Below, piece after piece: positions 1-9,000 of a DNA stretch of 21,788 nt (the first letter of the stretch is position 1; each line of letters opens with the position of its first letter). The stretch covers positions 1 through 21,788 of the forward strand of contig DASXXM010000697.1 in the NCBI GenBank assembly GCA_036503065.1, read 5' to 3'. This DNA comes from DATEPR01 sp036503065 (GTDB lineage Bacteria > Actinomycetota > Actinomycetes > Mycobacteriales > Pseudonocardiaceae). A program made the translations under genes and the position numbers. The notes below the pieces were generated by a model, which saw only the letters and a program-made list of their open reading frames with translations, did not search any database and was not told the DNA's origin.

Positions 1-128
1 ACGTGTTCCGGGGCGCGCTCCAGCTCGGCGAACGGGGCGATCGCGGTGCGGGTCTCGTCCGCGAGCGGGTGGTCCACCTCCAGCAGCAGGGTCTTGTCGG
101 ACTGAACGATCAGCGGTCCGTCGGACAC
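1..128 (-). CDS. XPB/ERCC3-type DNA repair helicase, 5' end only
   Basis: The minus strand from GTG at 128-126 encodes about 42 residues beginning MSDGPLIVQSDKTLLLEVDH, followed by a segment reading IAPFAELERAPEHV. This is the N-terminus I recognise from actinobacterial XPB-type superfamily 2 helicases (M. tuberculosis Rv0861c, ercc3), 3'-5' ATP-dependent DNA helicases linked to DNA repair. The ATPase motifs lie beyond the window edge and cannot be seen. A good ribosome site (GGAGGGG) precedes the GTG and supports this start. In mycobacteria the next gene is the helicase-associated/WYL protein; here that gene lies about 11.7 kb away at 11851-14127. Bases 129-275 are the upstream region of this gene; I see no clear promoter there. 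Confidence 0.85.
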   Translation of the reverse strand, partial: MSDGPLIVQSDKTLLLEVDHPLADETRTAIAPFAELERAPEH

Positions 129-275
129 GCGGGCTCCCCTCCAGGTGGTATCTCACCCACCAGTGTGCCAAGTCCGGAGGGTGCGAACAGTCGGTGGGAT
201 GTGTTGAAATGTGTAGAACCATGCCGTTGTAGTCGACTGTCGGGATTGTCGGTGCCGACCGGTACCGTCCCGGCG

Positions 276-650
276 ATGACCACCATGATCCAGGCTTACC
301 GGTTCGCCCTGGACCCGACCCGGAGCAGGAGGGGATGCTGCGGCCGCACTGCGGCGCGCAGCGCTACGCGTTCAACTGGGGACTGGGTTTGGTCAAGGCC
401 AACCTGGGCCAGCGGGAGGCCGAACGCTCCTACGGTATCCCGGACGCACAGCTGACTCCGCCAACCAACTGGTCTGCCTACAGCCTACGCAAGACCTGGA
501 ATCAGGCCAAGGACCAGGTCGCGCCGTGGTGGCCGGCACAGTTGGTGGGCGACAGTAAACGAGCCCGATGGAAACCCGCGTGAGACCCGCATCACGCGGG
601 CAGTGGGTACTGCCACGGGAAGACCCACCCGGACACCGGGTGGGTCAACG
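276..650 (+). pseudogene. TnpB (IS200/IS605 OrfB) fossil, centre deleted
   Basis: The reading frame from ATG 276 gives MTTMIQAYRFALDPT, the usual N-terminus of actinobacterial OrfB/TnpB proteins. One base appears lost near 320, and the homology continues in the next frame (335 onward) with HCGAQRYAFNWGL, REAERSYG and NWSAYSLRKTWNQAKDQVAP. At about 540-552 the sequence reads LVGD and then, one frame over from 552, TVNEPDGNPRETR, which resembles the extreme C-terminal tail of the same family. The whole centre, including the RuvC-like catalytic core and the zinc finger, is absent. At least two frameshifts and a stop at 581-583 confirm that it is dead. The assignment is from family memory. The outer boundaries are approximate and I could not define element ends. 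Confidence 0.75.
622..646 (-). terminator. Perfect 11-bp hairpin downstream of the ABC operon
   Basis: The arms gacccacccgg (622-632) and ccgggtgggtc (636-646) are perfectly complementary around a 3-nt loop. The hairpin lies 56 bp beyond the stop of the ATPase gene, so it could end transcription of the minus-strand ABC operon. There is no U-tract, which is common in actinomycetes. It also lies in the tail of the TnpB fossil, so it may instead derive from the structured right end (omega-RNA region) of that element. Confidence 0.5.
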
Positions 651-701
651 CCGCGCCGTAAGGCGACGGCTCACGACACGTTTCACACGTTTCGTGAACG
701 G

Positions 702-1457
702 TCAGCGTCGCAACTGGCGGGCCACCTCACTGCGCAGCCGGACGAACTCCGTCGACGCGCGCGTGATGATCTGGTCCCGTTCCCTCGGCAGATCCACCTT
801 CAGGGTGTCCACCACCGTGGTCGGTGACTCGGACAGCACCAGCACCCGGTCGCCGAGATAGACGCTCTCGTCGATGTCGTGGGTGACCAGCAGGATCGTC
901 ATGTCCTGCTCGGTCCGCACGCGCAGCACGAGGTCCTCCAGATCGGCCCTGGTCTGCGCGTCCACCGACGCGAACGGCTCGTCCATCAGCATCAGCGCCG
1001 GCCGGTAGGCCAGGGCCCGCGCGATGGCGACCCGCTGCTGCATACCGCCGGACAACTCCCACGGATGCTTGCGGGCCACGTCCGCGAGGCCGACCCACGC
1101 CAGTGCCTCAGCCGACCGTTCCCGGCGCTGCGCCCGGCTCAGCGAGGTGCCGCGCAGTGGGAACTCCACGTTGCTCGCCACGTTCAGCCACGGGAACAGT
1201 GACCGGCTGTAGTCCTGGAACACCACGGCGAGATCGCCGGGCACCCCGTGGACCTGGTGGCCCTGCAGGTGGATCTGGCCCCTGGCGACCCTGTGCAGGC
1301 CCGCCACCGACTTGAGCAGCGTCGTCTTGCCGCAGCCGGAGGGGCCGACCACGCAGACGATCTCGCCCGCGTCGACGCGGAAGGACACCTCGTCGATCGC
1401 CAGATGCGCCTTGGCGCCCGTTCCGTACGTATGGCCCAGCTCGATCACGTCCAGCAT
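702..1457 (-). CDS. ABC importer ATP-binding protein (SsuB/TauB/NrtD type)
   Basis: The 251-residue protein is a complete nucleotide-binding subunit that powers import through the two permeases encoded just upstream. Visible motifs: Walker A GPSGCGKT (38-45), Q-loop Gln81, signature LSGGMQQR (135-142), Walker B ALMLMDE (154-160), D-loop SVDA, and switch His193 in THD. The Q-loop context QDYSRSLFPW and the overall length fit the nitrate/sulfonate/taurine (NitT/TauT) class. The ATG at 1457-1455 lies 7 bp after the stop of the permease gene, so the two are co-transcribed. It is the last gene of a four-gene operon. The substrate cannot be told from this subunit. Confidence 0.93.
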   Translation of the reverse strand: MLDVIELGHTYGTGAKAHLAIDEVSFRVDAGEIVCVVGPSGCGKTTLLKSVAGLHRVARGQIHLQGHQVHGVPGDLAVVFQDYSRSLFPWLNVASNVEFPLRGTSLSRAQRRERSAEALAWVGLADVARKHPWELSGGMQQRVAIARALAYRPALMLMDEPFASVDAQTRADLEDLVLRVRTEQDMTILLVTHDIDESVYLGDRVLVLSESPTTVVDTLKVDLPRERDQIITRASTEFVRLRSEVARQLRR

Positions 1458-1464
1458 GGCCGCG

Positions 1465-2268
1465 TCATCCTTCCAGCAGGCGAGTGGAGTGGTGCCACGC
1501 CAGCGCCCGGTTCTCGACGGCGACGAGCAGCCGGTTGAGTACGAAGCCCAGCAGGCTGACCAGCGCGATGCCGGCCCACATCGTCTCGTAGTCGTACGTG
1601 TTCTCGGAGTTGGCGATCTGGTAGCCGAGGCCGTCGGGGCTGCCGATCAGCTCGGACACGACCATCAGGATCAGGGCGAACGCCAGGTTGATGCGCAGTC
1701 CGGCGAAGATCTTGGGGGACGCCGCCGGCAGCACGACCGAGGTGATCCAGCGCAGCCTGCCGATCTGGTAGGCCCGCGCGGTGTCCGCCTTGATCGGGTC
1801 GACCGACCTGGCGCCGTCCACCGAGTTGAGCAGCACCGGCCAGATCGAGCCGAACACGATCGTGGCGAGCTGCATCGGCGTGCCGATGTGGAAGAGCACG
1901 AAGAACACCGGCACGAGCATCACCGGCGGCACGGCCCGCATGAACGCGAGCACGGTGCTCGCGTAGTCGGCGAGCACCGGCACCAGGCCCAACGCGATGC
2001 CGATCACGATGCCGGCGACGCTGGCGATCGCCCAGCCGCCTGCCAGCCTGCCGACGCTGGGCAGCACGTCCTGGTTGATCCCGCTGCCCAGGAACAACTG
2101 GCTCGCCGGCCCGTTCAGCCACAGCTGCTGTGCCTTCCTGACGATGGCCAGCGGCGTCGGGAACACCACGTTGTTGGTGACCGTGGCGGCCCACTGCCAG
2201 AGCAGCACGCAGATCGCGAACACCAGCCAGCGCTGGACGAAGGCGGCGAGCTTGCTGTTGGCGAACAT
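1465..2268 (-). CDS. ABC importer permease, second of two (SsuC/TauC type)
   Basis: The 267-residue inner-membrane protein starts MFANSKLAAFVQRW at ATG 2268-2266. Its first ATG base is shared with the TGA stop of the upstream permease (TGATG), so translation is probably coupled. Several hydrophobic segments are evident, for example the stretches WLVFAICVLLWQW and VAGIVIGIALGLVPVL. The cytoplasmic EAA loop, which docks on the ATPase, reads DTARAYQIGRLRWITSVVLP and keeps the conserved glycine and the final LP. The family is binding-protein-dependent transport inner membrane component (BPD_transp_1). The open frame extends further upstream to 2982, but that part is a shadow of the other permease. 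Confidence 0.9.
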   Translation of the reverse strand: MFANSKLAAFVQRWLVFAICVLLWQWAATVTNNVVFPTPLAIVRKAQQLWLNGPASQLFLGSGINQDVLPSVGRLAGGWAIASVAGIVIGIALGLVPVLADYASTVLAFMRAVPPVMLVPVFFVLFHIGTPMQLATIVFGSIWPVLLNSVDGARSVDPIKADTARAYQIGRLRWITSVVLPAASPKIFAGLRINLAFALILMVVSELIGSPDGLGYQIANSENTYDYETMWAGIALVSLLGFVLNRLLVAVENRALAWHHSTRLLEG

Positions 2269-3026
2269 CACGCGCCCTCCTGGGCCCAGGAGAACCAGCG
2301 GTTCTGCGCGCCCTGCAACAGGGCGTTGACCAGGCCGCCGAGGATGCCGGCCACCACGACTCCGCCGATCACCATCGGGATGTCGCCGGACTGCTCGCCG
2401 TTGAGCACGACGAACGAGCCGAAACCGATGCCGGAGTTGCTCAGGAACTCGGTGCTGACGATCACCACCAGCGAGATCGCCGCGGACATCCGGATCCCGG
2501 TCAGCGCGAACGGCGTGACATAGGGCAGCCGGATGGCGAGCGCGGTACGCAGCCGAGTGGTTCGAAACGCCCGCGCGGTGTCCACGAACAGCGGGTCGAC
2601 CTCGCGCAGGCCGTAGATGACGTTGAACAGGATCGGCCAGATCGAGGCGAACGTGGCCAGGATGATCTTGATCTGGGCGCCGTCGCCGAACGCCGTGAGC
2701 ACCAGTGGGATCAGGGTGACCGACGGGATCGGCCGCAGCAGGTCGACCACCGCGCTGGTGGCGCTGCGCAGCACCGGCAGGCTGCCCAGCAGCAGCCCGA
2801 GCGGCACGGCGATCGCGGTCGCGGTGATGATGGCGATCAGCCAGGCGAGCACGGTGGCGACGAAGTCGACGCGGAATTCCGCCTTGGCGAACAGTTGGCC
2901 GATTCGGCCGGCCACCACGATGGGGCCTGGCACGAACGTCGGGTCGATGAGTTTCAGCTGATCGGCCAGCTGCCACAAACACAGAAAGATCAGCAGGCCG
3001 ATCAGGCCACGGACGGATTTGCGCAT
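2268..3026 (-). CDS. ABC importer permease, first of two (SsuC/TauC type)
   Basis: The 252-residue membrane protein starts MRKSVRGLIGLLIFLCLWQL, with the first membrane segment almost at the N-terminus. Other hydrophobic segments include VLAWLIAIITATAIAVPLGL and VIGGVVVAGILGGLV. The EAA-loop region reads DTARAFRTTRLRTALAIRLP: the usual glycine in the middle of this loop is replaced by threonine, unlike the sister permease. Having two different permease genes and one ATPase gene implies a heterodimeric channel, whereas SsuC/TauC-type channels are usually encoded by one gene. It lies 79 bp after the binding-protein gene, across a strong hairpin, and is fused by TGATG overlap to the next permease. 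Confidence 0.9.
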   Translation of the reverse strand: MRKSVRGLIGLLIFLCLWQLADQLKLIDPTFVPGPIVVAGRIGQLFAKAEFRVDFVATVLAWLIAIITATAIAVPLGLLLGSLPVLRSATSAVVDLLRPIPSVTLIPLVLTAFGDGAQIKIILATFASIWPILFNVIYGLREVDPLFVDTARAFRTTRLRTALAIRLPYVTPFALTGIRMSAAISLVVIVSTEFLSNSGIGFGSFVVLNGEQSGDIPMVIGGVVVAGILGGLVNALLQGAQNRWFSWAQEGA

Positions 3027-3064
3027 CCTGTCCTCGCTAAAGGTGAATGAGTACAGCGGTCCGT

Positions 3065-3100
3065 CGTCTCATGGGCGCGCCCCGCCGCGCCCATGAGACG
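3065..3100 (-). terminator. 15-bp perfect hairpin between binding protein and permease genes
   Basis: The arms cgtctcatgggcgcg (3065-3079) and cgcgcccatgagacg (3086-3100) pair perfectly around a 6-nt loop. The structure begins 5 bp beyond the TAG stop of the binding-protein gene and lies within the operon. Such hairpins often act as partial terminators or as 3' mRNA stabilisers that raise the amount of binding protein relative to the membrane subunits. That role is inferred from position. Confidence 0.75.
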
Positions 3101-3105
3101 TCCAC

Positions 3106-4179
3106 CTAGGACGCTGGTGGTGACGTGACGACCATGGTCGAGACGTCGAGGTGGTTCTGCAGCAGGCCGAACTGCTGCATCAGGTCAGCCACCCGCTGCA
3201 GCCGCTTGGCGTCCAGCGACGTCGGGTACAGCGGCAGGTCCAGCAGCGACGCGGTCTGCTTGTCGATCGTGGTGAACGTCGGGATCGTCTGCTCGACCAG
3301 CTTCCGGTTGGTCGCGTCCGCGGCACCCTTTTCGATGGCGCGCGCGAACGCGGCGATCGTCTTCGGGTTCGCCGCCGCGAACTTCGACGTCACGAAGAAG
3401 CCCGCGATCGGCAGGTTCGCCGCGGGGCCGGCGCCGAAGAGGTCGACCACCGGGCGGGCGCCGATCTTCTCGGCGGTCAGGGTCTTGAACGGCTCCAACT
3501 GGATGGCGGCGTCCACCGTGTGGTTGGTCAGCGCCTGCTCGGTGTCGGGGTGGTGCACGACGACGACCTTCATCGCGTTGATGTCCACGCTGTTGGCCTT
3601 CAGGATCGCCTTCAACGCCAGGTACGGCAGGTCGGACTGGGCGTTCGTGGAGATCGTCTTACCGATCAGGTCCTGGACCGTCTTGATGCCGGAGCCCGGG
3701 AAGGTGGTCAGCGACATGGTGCCGGACTGGCCCTCCGACGAGTCGGCCACGATCTTGAAGTTGTTCACGTGCTTCGCCTGTGCCGCGAACAGTGTGGCCC
3801 AGTTGCTCTGGCCGATGTCCTCGGTGCCGGCGTTGACCTCGGGCACGGCCTGGGTGCCTGATACGATGATCTTGATCTTGACGTTGAGGCCCTCCTGCCT
3901 GAAGTAGCCCTTCTGCAGGGCGATCTCCAGCGGGACGGAGTCGGTCACCGCGAGCGCGCCGACCGTCAGGTTGGGGTGCTCGACCGGGCCTGCCGATGTC
4001 GTGCTGCCGCTGCTGGACGAGCTGCTCGAGCCGTTCAGCAGGCTGCAACTGGATACGAGCAGCAGTACCGGCAGGGCGAGCGCGGCCGCGCCGAGCAGGC
4101 GCAGTCTGCGTGTGCCGTGTTCGCCGGCCGTGGCCGGGACGGGGGTCGCGGCGGCACTGGGGCGTAGCGCCATGGTCAT
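3106..4179 (-). CDS. ABC importer substrate-binding lipoprotein (NMT1/SsuA-like)
   Basis: The 357-residue protein has a 25-residue basic N-region, a hydrophobic segment LLGAAALALPVLL and a lipobox LVSSC with Cys45, so it should be a lipoprotein on the outer face of the membrane. A poly-Ser linker follows (about 50-62). The mature part starts LTVGALAVTDSVPLEIALQK and GYFRQEGLNVKI, typical of the NMT1/SsuA/TauA periplasmic-binding family used for sulfonates, nitrate, taurine or thiamine precursors. The length (357) is shorter than typical NrtA, so a sulfonate-like organic ligand is a better guess than nitrate; this is inference. An AAAGGA site lies 3 nt before the ATG at 4179 and 9 nt before a second ATG at 4173, so the true start may be 4173. 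It is the first gene of the operon. Confidence 0.92.
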   Translation of the reverse strand: MTMALRPSAAATPVPATAGEHGTRRLRLLGAAALALPVLLLVSSCSLLNGSSSSSSSGSTTSAGPVEHPNLTVGALAVTDSVPLEIALQKGYFRQEGLNVKIKIIVSGTQAVPEVNAGTEDIGQSNWATLFAAQAKHVNNFKIVADSSEGQSGTMSLTTFPGSGIKTVQDLIGKTISTNAQSDLPYLALKAILKANSVDINAMKVVVVHHPDTEQALTNHTVDAAIQLEPFKTLTAEKIGARPVVDLFGAGPAANLPIAGFFVTSKFAAANPKTIAAFARAIEKGAADATNRKLVEQTIPTFTTIDKQTASLLDLPLYPTSLDAKRLQRVADLMQQFGLLQNHLDVSTMVVTSPPAS

Positions 4180-4198
4180 GTGTCCTTTGCGGGGGTGC

Positions 4199-4220
4199 GT
4201 TGCCGTGGATGGTTGCCGTG
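4199..4220. repeat. Direct repeat GTTGCCGTG upstream of the binding-protein gene
   Basis: Two copies of gttgccgtg (4199-4207 and 4212-4220), 13 bp apart start to start, lie 20-41 bp upstream of the ATG of the minus-strand binding-protein gene. The position fits a regulator-binding site or an element of the untranslated leader. Function is unproven. Confidence 0.35.
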
Positions 4221-4253
4221 TTACTCAGAGTGATGCGTGGTGCGAGCGAGCTC

Positions 4254-4286
4254 GTCCGGTCGGGGAGTGGATACCGAAAACCGGAC
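4254..4286 (-). terminator. Likely terminator after the methyltransferase gene
   Basis: The arms gtccggt (4254-4260) and accggac (4280-4286) pair perfectly, with an inner cgg/ccg pairing. The structure starts 9 bp after the stop of the methyltransferase (minus strand) and would separate it from the ABC operon downstream. It is only moderately stable and has no U-tract. Confidence 0.4.
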
Positions 4287-4294
4287 GGTTCGGA

Positions 4295-5101
4295 TCAGGT
4301 CTGGACAATTGTGTGACATTGGTCCGGACCTGCTCCGCCGCGATCGGGGGCATCGTTGCCATGGGTCAGTTGGGTTCGCCAGCACACCGCCTGAAACGGC
4401 ACGTCGATCAGTTCCCGGCCGGCGAGCTGCGGGTGCTTGGCGATGTATTCGTGCGAGGTGTCGTAGAGCCGGGCCCGCTCGGCTTCGGACATCACGAGGA
4501 CCACGCTGTAGGTGCCGAGCAATGCGACCAGGTCAGCGGGGCTCATCGGCCGCGTCCACTGGAAGACGCGTCGCTCCGGCGGGGCGAAAGCGGTGTTCTC
4601 CGGCAACGCGAAGACACCCGGCGGGTTCGGGTGGTCGTACTCGTTGACCACGGCGAACAGCTCGGCCATCCAGGGCACCGACTTGTCCCTCAGCGTCCAG
4701 GACACGGCCAGCAGGCCACCGGGGCGCAGCACCCGGGTGATCTCCCGGCAGGCGGTCGCCGGATCGAACCAATGCCAGGCGTCGGCGGCGAGTACGGCGT
4801 CGACGGAAGCGTCCTGGAGTGGGATTTCTTCCGCGCTGCCGGCGAGTGCGGACAATCCGGGGGACGACTTCGCGAAAACGTCGCGCATACGCACGTCCGG
4901 CTCGATCGGATACAGTTCCGGGATGCGCTCGGCGAGCATTTTGGAAAATTTCCCGGTGCCCGCGCCGAGTTCGACCGCATTGGTGATTCCGTCACCGACC
5001 AACCAGTCGACGGCGACTGCGGGCGGCCCCGAACGCAGCCGGTCGTATTCCGTCGCCGCGGTGCCGAAGGAGTGCGCGAGTGTGTTTCCTCGCAGTGCCA
5101 T
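4295..5101 (-). CDS. Class I SAM-dependent methyltransferase
   Basis: The 268-residue protein has the Methyltransf_11 pattern: motif I ELGAGTGKFS (44-53) for S-adenosylmethionine binding, an acidic segment PIEPD (65-69), the SAEEIPLQDASVDAVLAADA block (89-108), WHWFD (109-113) and RVLRPGG (123-129). It is cytoplasmic with no membrane segment. This subgroup methylates small molecules in many unrelated pathways, so the acceptor is unknown. ATG 5101-5099 was chosen because the homology starts soon after (HSFGTAATEYDRLRSGPP). The last 25 or so residues after CWR look non-conserved and contain an imperfect inverted repeat. It is a single gene, in the same direction as the ABC operon but separated by 115 bp and a hairpin. 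Confidence 0.88.
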   Translation of the reverse strand: MALRGNTLAHSFGTAATEYDRLRSGPPAVAVDWLVGDGITNAVELGAGTGKFSKMLAERIPELYPIEPDVRMRDVFAKSSPGLSALAGSAEEIPLQDASVDAVLAADAWHWFDPATACREITRVLRPGGLLAVSWTLRDKSVPWMAELFAVVNEYDHPNPPGVFALPENTAFAPPERRVFQWTRPMSPADLVALLGTYSVVLVMSEAERARLYDTSHEYIAKHPQLAGRELIDVPFQAVCWRTQLTHGNDAPDRGGAGPDQCHTIVQT

Positions 5102-6093
5102 GAACCCTGGTCCTCGCCGTTAGGTTTGTCCTGCCGTGTCGCTGTCGGTAACACTCACGCACCTGACGCCGAACCGTCAACTGTCAACGTTTCGTGCTAC
5201 TCAGGCCTCCTGATTGATGACACCCAACGGGTCCAGGAGCCTACCATCAGTACACAAGTAGACCTCTTGGTCCAATTCGATCGGCTGTTCGGTGGATAGT
5301 GATCCACCAAGCGCGTCCGACACCCGTCACGAAGCGTGCTGGACCTGCGCGACCGCGTGCCGGCTGGATTCACAGTTCGTTCCATGATCATCTCACTAGA
5401 ATTCTTTTCAGATGGTGACGGCTTCGTAAATTTCCGTGCCGATGGCGGAGTTCGTCAGCCGGGTGAAGATGGGATCACCGCCGCAAACGACCGGTTGACG
5501 GCGTGCGCCACCGCGCGGCGCGGACGCGGATCACGGCCGGATAGCGCCGGGTGCGTGTATCCGGCGGGTGGTCGGTTCGATACCGAGAGTTCGGATGTCC
5601 GAGTAAGAACCGACCCCGTGATCAGTAGCGGAGCGTGAGTCAAACCACGTTGGCCTGAACCGGGAGTGGCTTCCACGGGGTGAAGATGCCATGCTCTTGC
5701 GGTCGACTGGCACTGAACGTGTCCACTCGCCGTGGTTTTAGCCCTGTGGGCTGACATTGCAGGTGACATTCGATACCTTCTTGTGCGCGCGAGTTGGGGG
5801 CGTCGGAGCTACCTGGGCTACGAAGGTCGTCGCGGAGAGGTGACCAGGTGAGGGAGTGACCAGATGAGCGGGGCCGTTCGCGCCGCGACGACTGCCGACA
5901 CGGTTGTCGACGCATGGAGCGAAACAGACTTTCCGGTCCTGGCAGCGGTAACTTCCCCCCGTGTGCCCGGTGTCGTCCGACCCGGACTACCCAGAAACGT
6001 GACATCGGCAACACCAACCACGACCGCCGCCGCGGTCGCGCGCCCCTTTCTGTCCGGTTCGTCCGGTAGCGTTGACGCGGGAGTGTGCTAGGC
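5102..6093. other. Gene-poor region between methyltransferase and conservon
   Basis: I see no convincing gene in these 990 bases. Base composition is less GC-rich around 5200-5440, and the open frames lack the third-position G/C bias of the neighbours. A repeated GTCAAC (5176-5181 and 5183-5188), reading as TTGAC on the minus strand, could hold a -35 element for the methyltransferase. A small palindrome (ggtgga/tccacc, 5291-5308) and a short frame at 5864-6091 with a fair ribosome site were noted but are weak. A TAGCGT hexamer at 6067-6072 could be the -10 of the conservon promoter, with GGGAG at 6079-6083 as its ribosome site. Confidence 0.6.
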
Positions 6094-9000
6094 GTGCCAG
6101 GTAAGACGCGGCAGGACGGCTACCCCCCGTCCCCACAGGCCGGCCGCAGGTCGTACGGCGACATGAGCGACTCCGGCAGCGCCAGCAGCGCCGCCGGGAT
6201 GGTGCCCCCCGTCCGGAGTGGACTGGACCCGGTCCCGTTCCGGCCCGGCGCCGGACCGGGACCGTCGGGCCGGTGGCGACTGCGCAACTGGCGGTTGCGC
6301 TGGAAGCTGCTGATCGTCCTGCTGGTGCCGCTGGTCACCGCACTCGCGCTCGGCGCGCTGCGGGTGACCACCCAGCTGCAGAACGCGGGCGTCTACAGCC
6401 GGATCGACCAGCAGCTCGCGCTGGGCAGCTCGCTGTCCGACGTGATGGACAGCGTCCAGCGCGAACGCGAGCAGACCACGCTGTTCGTCACGTCCGGCGG
6501 CGCGTCCGGCAGCCCGACCGGCGGCGCGGCAACCGCGCAGGTCGACGCGGCCATCGAGTCCTTCCGCGGGCTCGCCGCGACCGACACCAACCTGGACGCC
6601 AACACCCAGACGTCGGTCAACAACGCGCTGAACTCACTCGGCGACCTCACCGCCCTGCGCGCCTTCGCGAGCGGGACGAAGTTCCCCGAGGTCGACGTGC
6701 TCGGCGGCTACAACCAGATCCTCGACTCGCTGCTGCAGAGCACCCAGCTGCTCGTCGCCAGCGCGCCCGACCAGCGGGTCGACGTGCTGGCGCAGGGCCT
6801 GTTCAACCTCCGCCAGGCCAAGGAGCAGTTCACCAGGTCCAACGCGATCCTGATGATGACGGTGACCGGGGTACGGAACCAGGACGGCGGCCTGTCGAAC
6901 GGCTGGACGTTCCTGCCCGGCACCGAGAACCAGCTCAACTCGGCGAACGCCGAGTTCGGCGCGTCGATCAGCTCGTTCAACAGCGGCGCGTCACTGGCCG
7001 ACCGGCAGATGTACCTGGACACGGTGACCGGTCCCGAGGTGGACACCCGCGCCCAACTGCTGACCCAGATCCAGACCCGCGCCGACGCGAATCTCGGCCC
7101 CGCGCCGAACGTGCAGCCGACCACCGTGCAGGACGCCGGTGACGGCTCCGCAGGCCTGCTGCGCGACGCGGAGCTGAACCTGAACTCCGAGCTCAGGGCC
7201 CTCACCAACAGCCTGGGGTCGGCGGCGAAGGCGCAGGCGTTCCAGGACGGCGGCATCCTCGCGGGCGCGCTGCTGATCGCGTTCCTGGTGACCCTGATGG
7301 TGGCCCGATCGCTGGTCCAGTCGCTGCGGCGGCTGCGGTCCGGCGCGCTGGAGGTCGCCCGTACCAAGCTGCCCCAGTCGGTACAGCGAATCCTGGCCGA
7401 CCCGGACCCGATCAAGGCGTCCAACAAGGCCGTCGAACCGGTCCCGGTGTTCACCGCGGACGAGATCGGCGAGGTCGCCAGGTCGTTCGACGTGGTGCAC
7501 GGCCAGGCCGTCCGACTGGCCGCCGAACAGGCCGTGCTGCGCGACAACGTCAACGCGATCTTCATCAACCTGTCCCGCCGCAGCCAGGCGCTGGTGGAAC
7601 GCCAGCTCGCGCTGATCGACCGGCTGGAGAAGGACGAGCAGGACCCCGACCAGCTCGCCAACCTGTTCGAACTGGACCACCTGGCCACCCGGATGCGGCG
7701 CAACAGCGAGTCGCTGCTGGTGCTGTCGGGCAGCGGCCTCGCCAAGCGGATGAGCCGGCCGGTGCCGATCGGCGAACTCGTCGGCGCCGCGGTGTCCGAG
7801 GTCGAGCAGTACGCCCGGATCGACGTGGGTGCCCCGCCCGCCGCGTCCGTGCTCGGCCGCGTGGTCAACGACCTCATCCACCTGGTCGCCGAGCTGCTGG
7901 ACAACGCGACCTCGTACTCGGAGCCCAACACCAGGGTCAGCGTGCGGATCGCGCGGACCCGGTCGCGGGAGCTGGCCATCCAGATCACCGACCGCGGTGT
8001 CGGCATGAGCGAGGACGACGTCCGGCTGGCCAACGAGCGGCTGGCCAACCCACCGGACATCGACGTCGGCGTGACCCGCCGGATGGGTCTGTACGTGGTC
8101 GCGCGGCTGGCCCGCCGGCACAACATCCGCGTGAAGTTGCGCGCCAACGAGGACATTGACGGCGGCACCGTGGCGCTGATCGTGATCCCGGAGGAGCTCG
8201 TCCACCGGCCCGGCGATGACCAGGGCGGGCCGCTGGGCACCGGCGACAAGCTCACCCCGGCCCCCGCCCCGGCCATCGGCGAGACGTTCCCGCCTGCCGG
8301 ACCGTCGCCCATCCCGGTGGACAGCCAACTGGCCGGCGCGGCCACCGCGGCCGCCGGCATCGCGGGCGCCTTCGGTCTGGCGTCCACCAGGGCGGCCCGG
8401 GACGACCAGGCCACGGTCCAGCGGGCACCGGTCGGCGCGGCCGAGGAGTCCGGCGTCCGGGAACCGGCCACGTCGTTCTGGGCGAGCGACTTCGAGCCGT
8501 CCGGCAACCTGGAGCCCGACGCGACGGCCGAGCAGTACCGCCCGACGCAGTCACACTCGACGGCGTCGCAACCGACGGCGAGCAACGCGGCGTCGCTGTG
8601 GGAGGCGCATACCGCGGTGGACGCGGTGCCGATCGACCCCGGCGAGCAGCCGTGGCCGACGCCGATCCCCACGACGGCCGCGTCCCGCCCCGAGGTGGAC
8701 GCGCCAACCGAGCGACTGCCGATCTACGAAGCCGTGCTCTCCCAGTGGTTCCGCGCCGACGAGGCAGGTGCGGCGGCCGCCGCCGCGGCCGCCAACGGCG
8801 GACACGAGACCACCAACGGTGCGCACGACACCGCACCGGTGGCACCGGTGTCGGCCGCCGAGCCGCCACCGGTCGCGGAGCCGGTGACCAACGGCCGACA
8901 GGACCCGGTCGGCCCGCTGCCCACCAGGGTGCCCGGCCGTGCCGGCGCCAAACTCGGCTTCGGCACGTCCGACCGTGCCCCCCAGACCGACAACGGGCAC

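Noticed and set aside
4297..4331. Inverted repeat aggtctggac / gtccggacct at the 3' end of the methyltransferase gene
   Set aside because: Lies inside the coding region before the stop with a 15-nt loop and a mismatch. The hairpin at 4254-4286 beyond the stop is a better terminator.
5291..5308. Small palindrome ggtgga-tagtga-tccacc
   Set aside because: Too short and isolated to assign; such 6-bp arms occur by chance.
5383..5638. Plus-strand frame starting MIISLEFFSDGDGFVNFR
   Set aside because: No ribosome site, weak third-position G/C bias and no recognisable family.
5864..6091. 75-residue plus-strand frame just before cvnA, with a fair GAGGGAG ribosome site
   Set aside because: About one third of its codons end in A or T, unlike real genes here, and the product has no recognisable features. 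It remains a remote possibility as a leader peptide.
6708..8672. 654-residue antisense open frame under the histidine kinase gene
   Set aside because: Shadow of the kinase coding frame; composition is Ser/Arg/Thr-rich without any domain.
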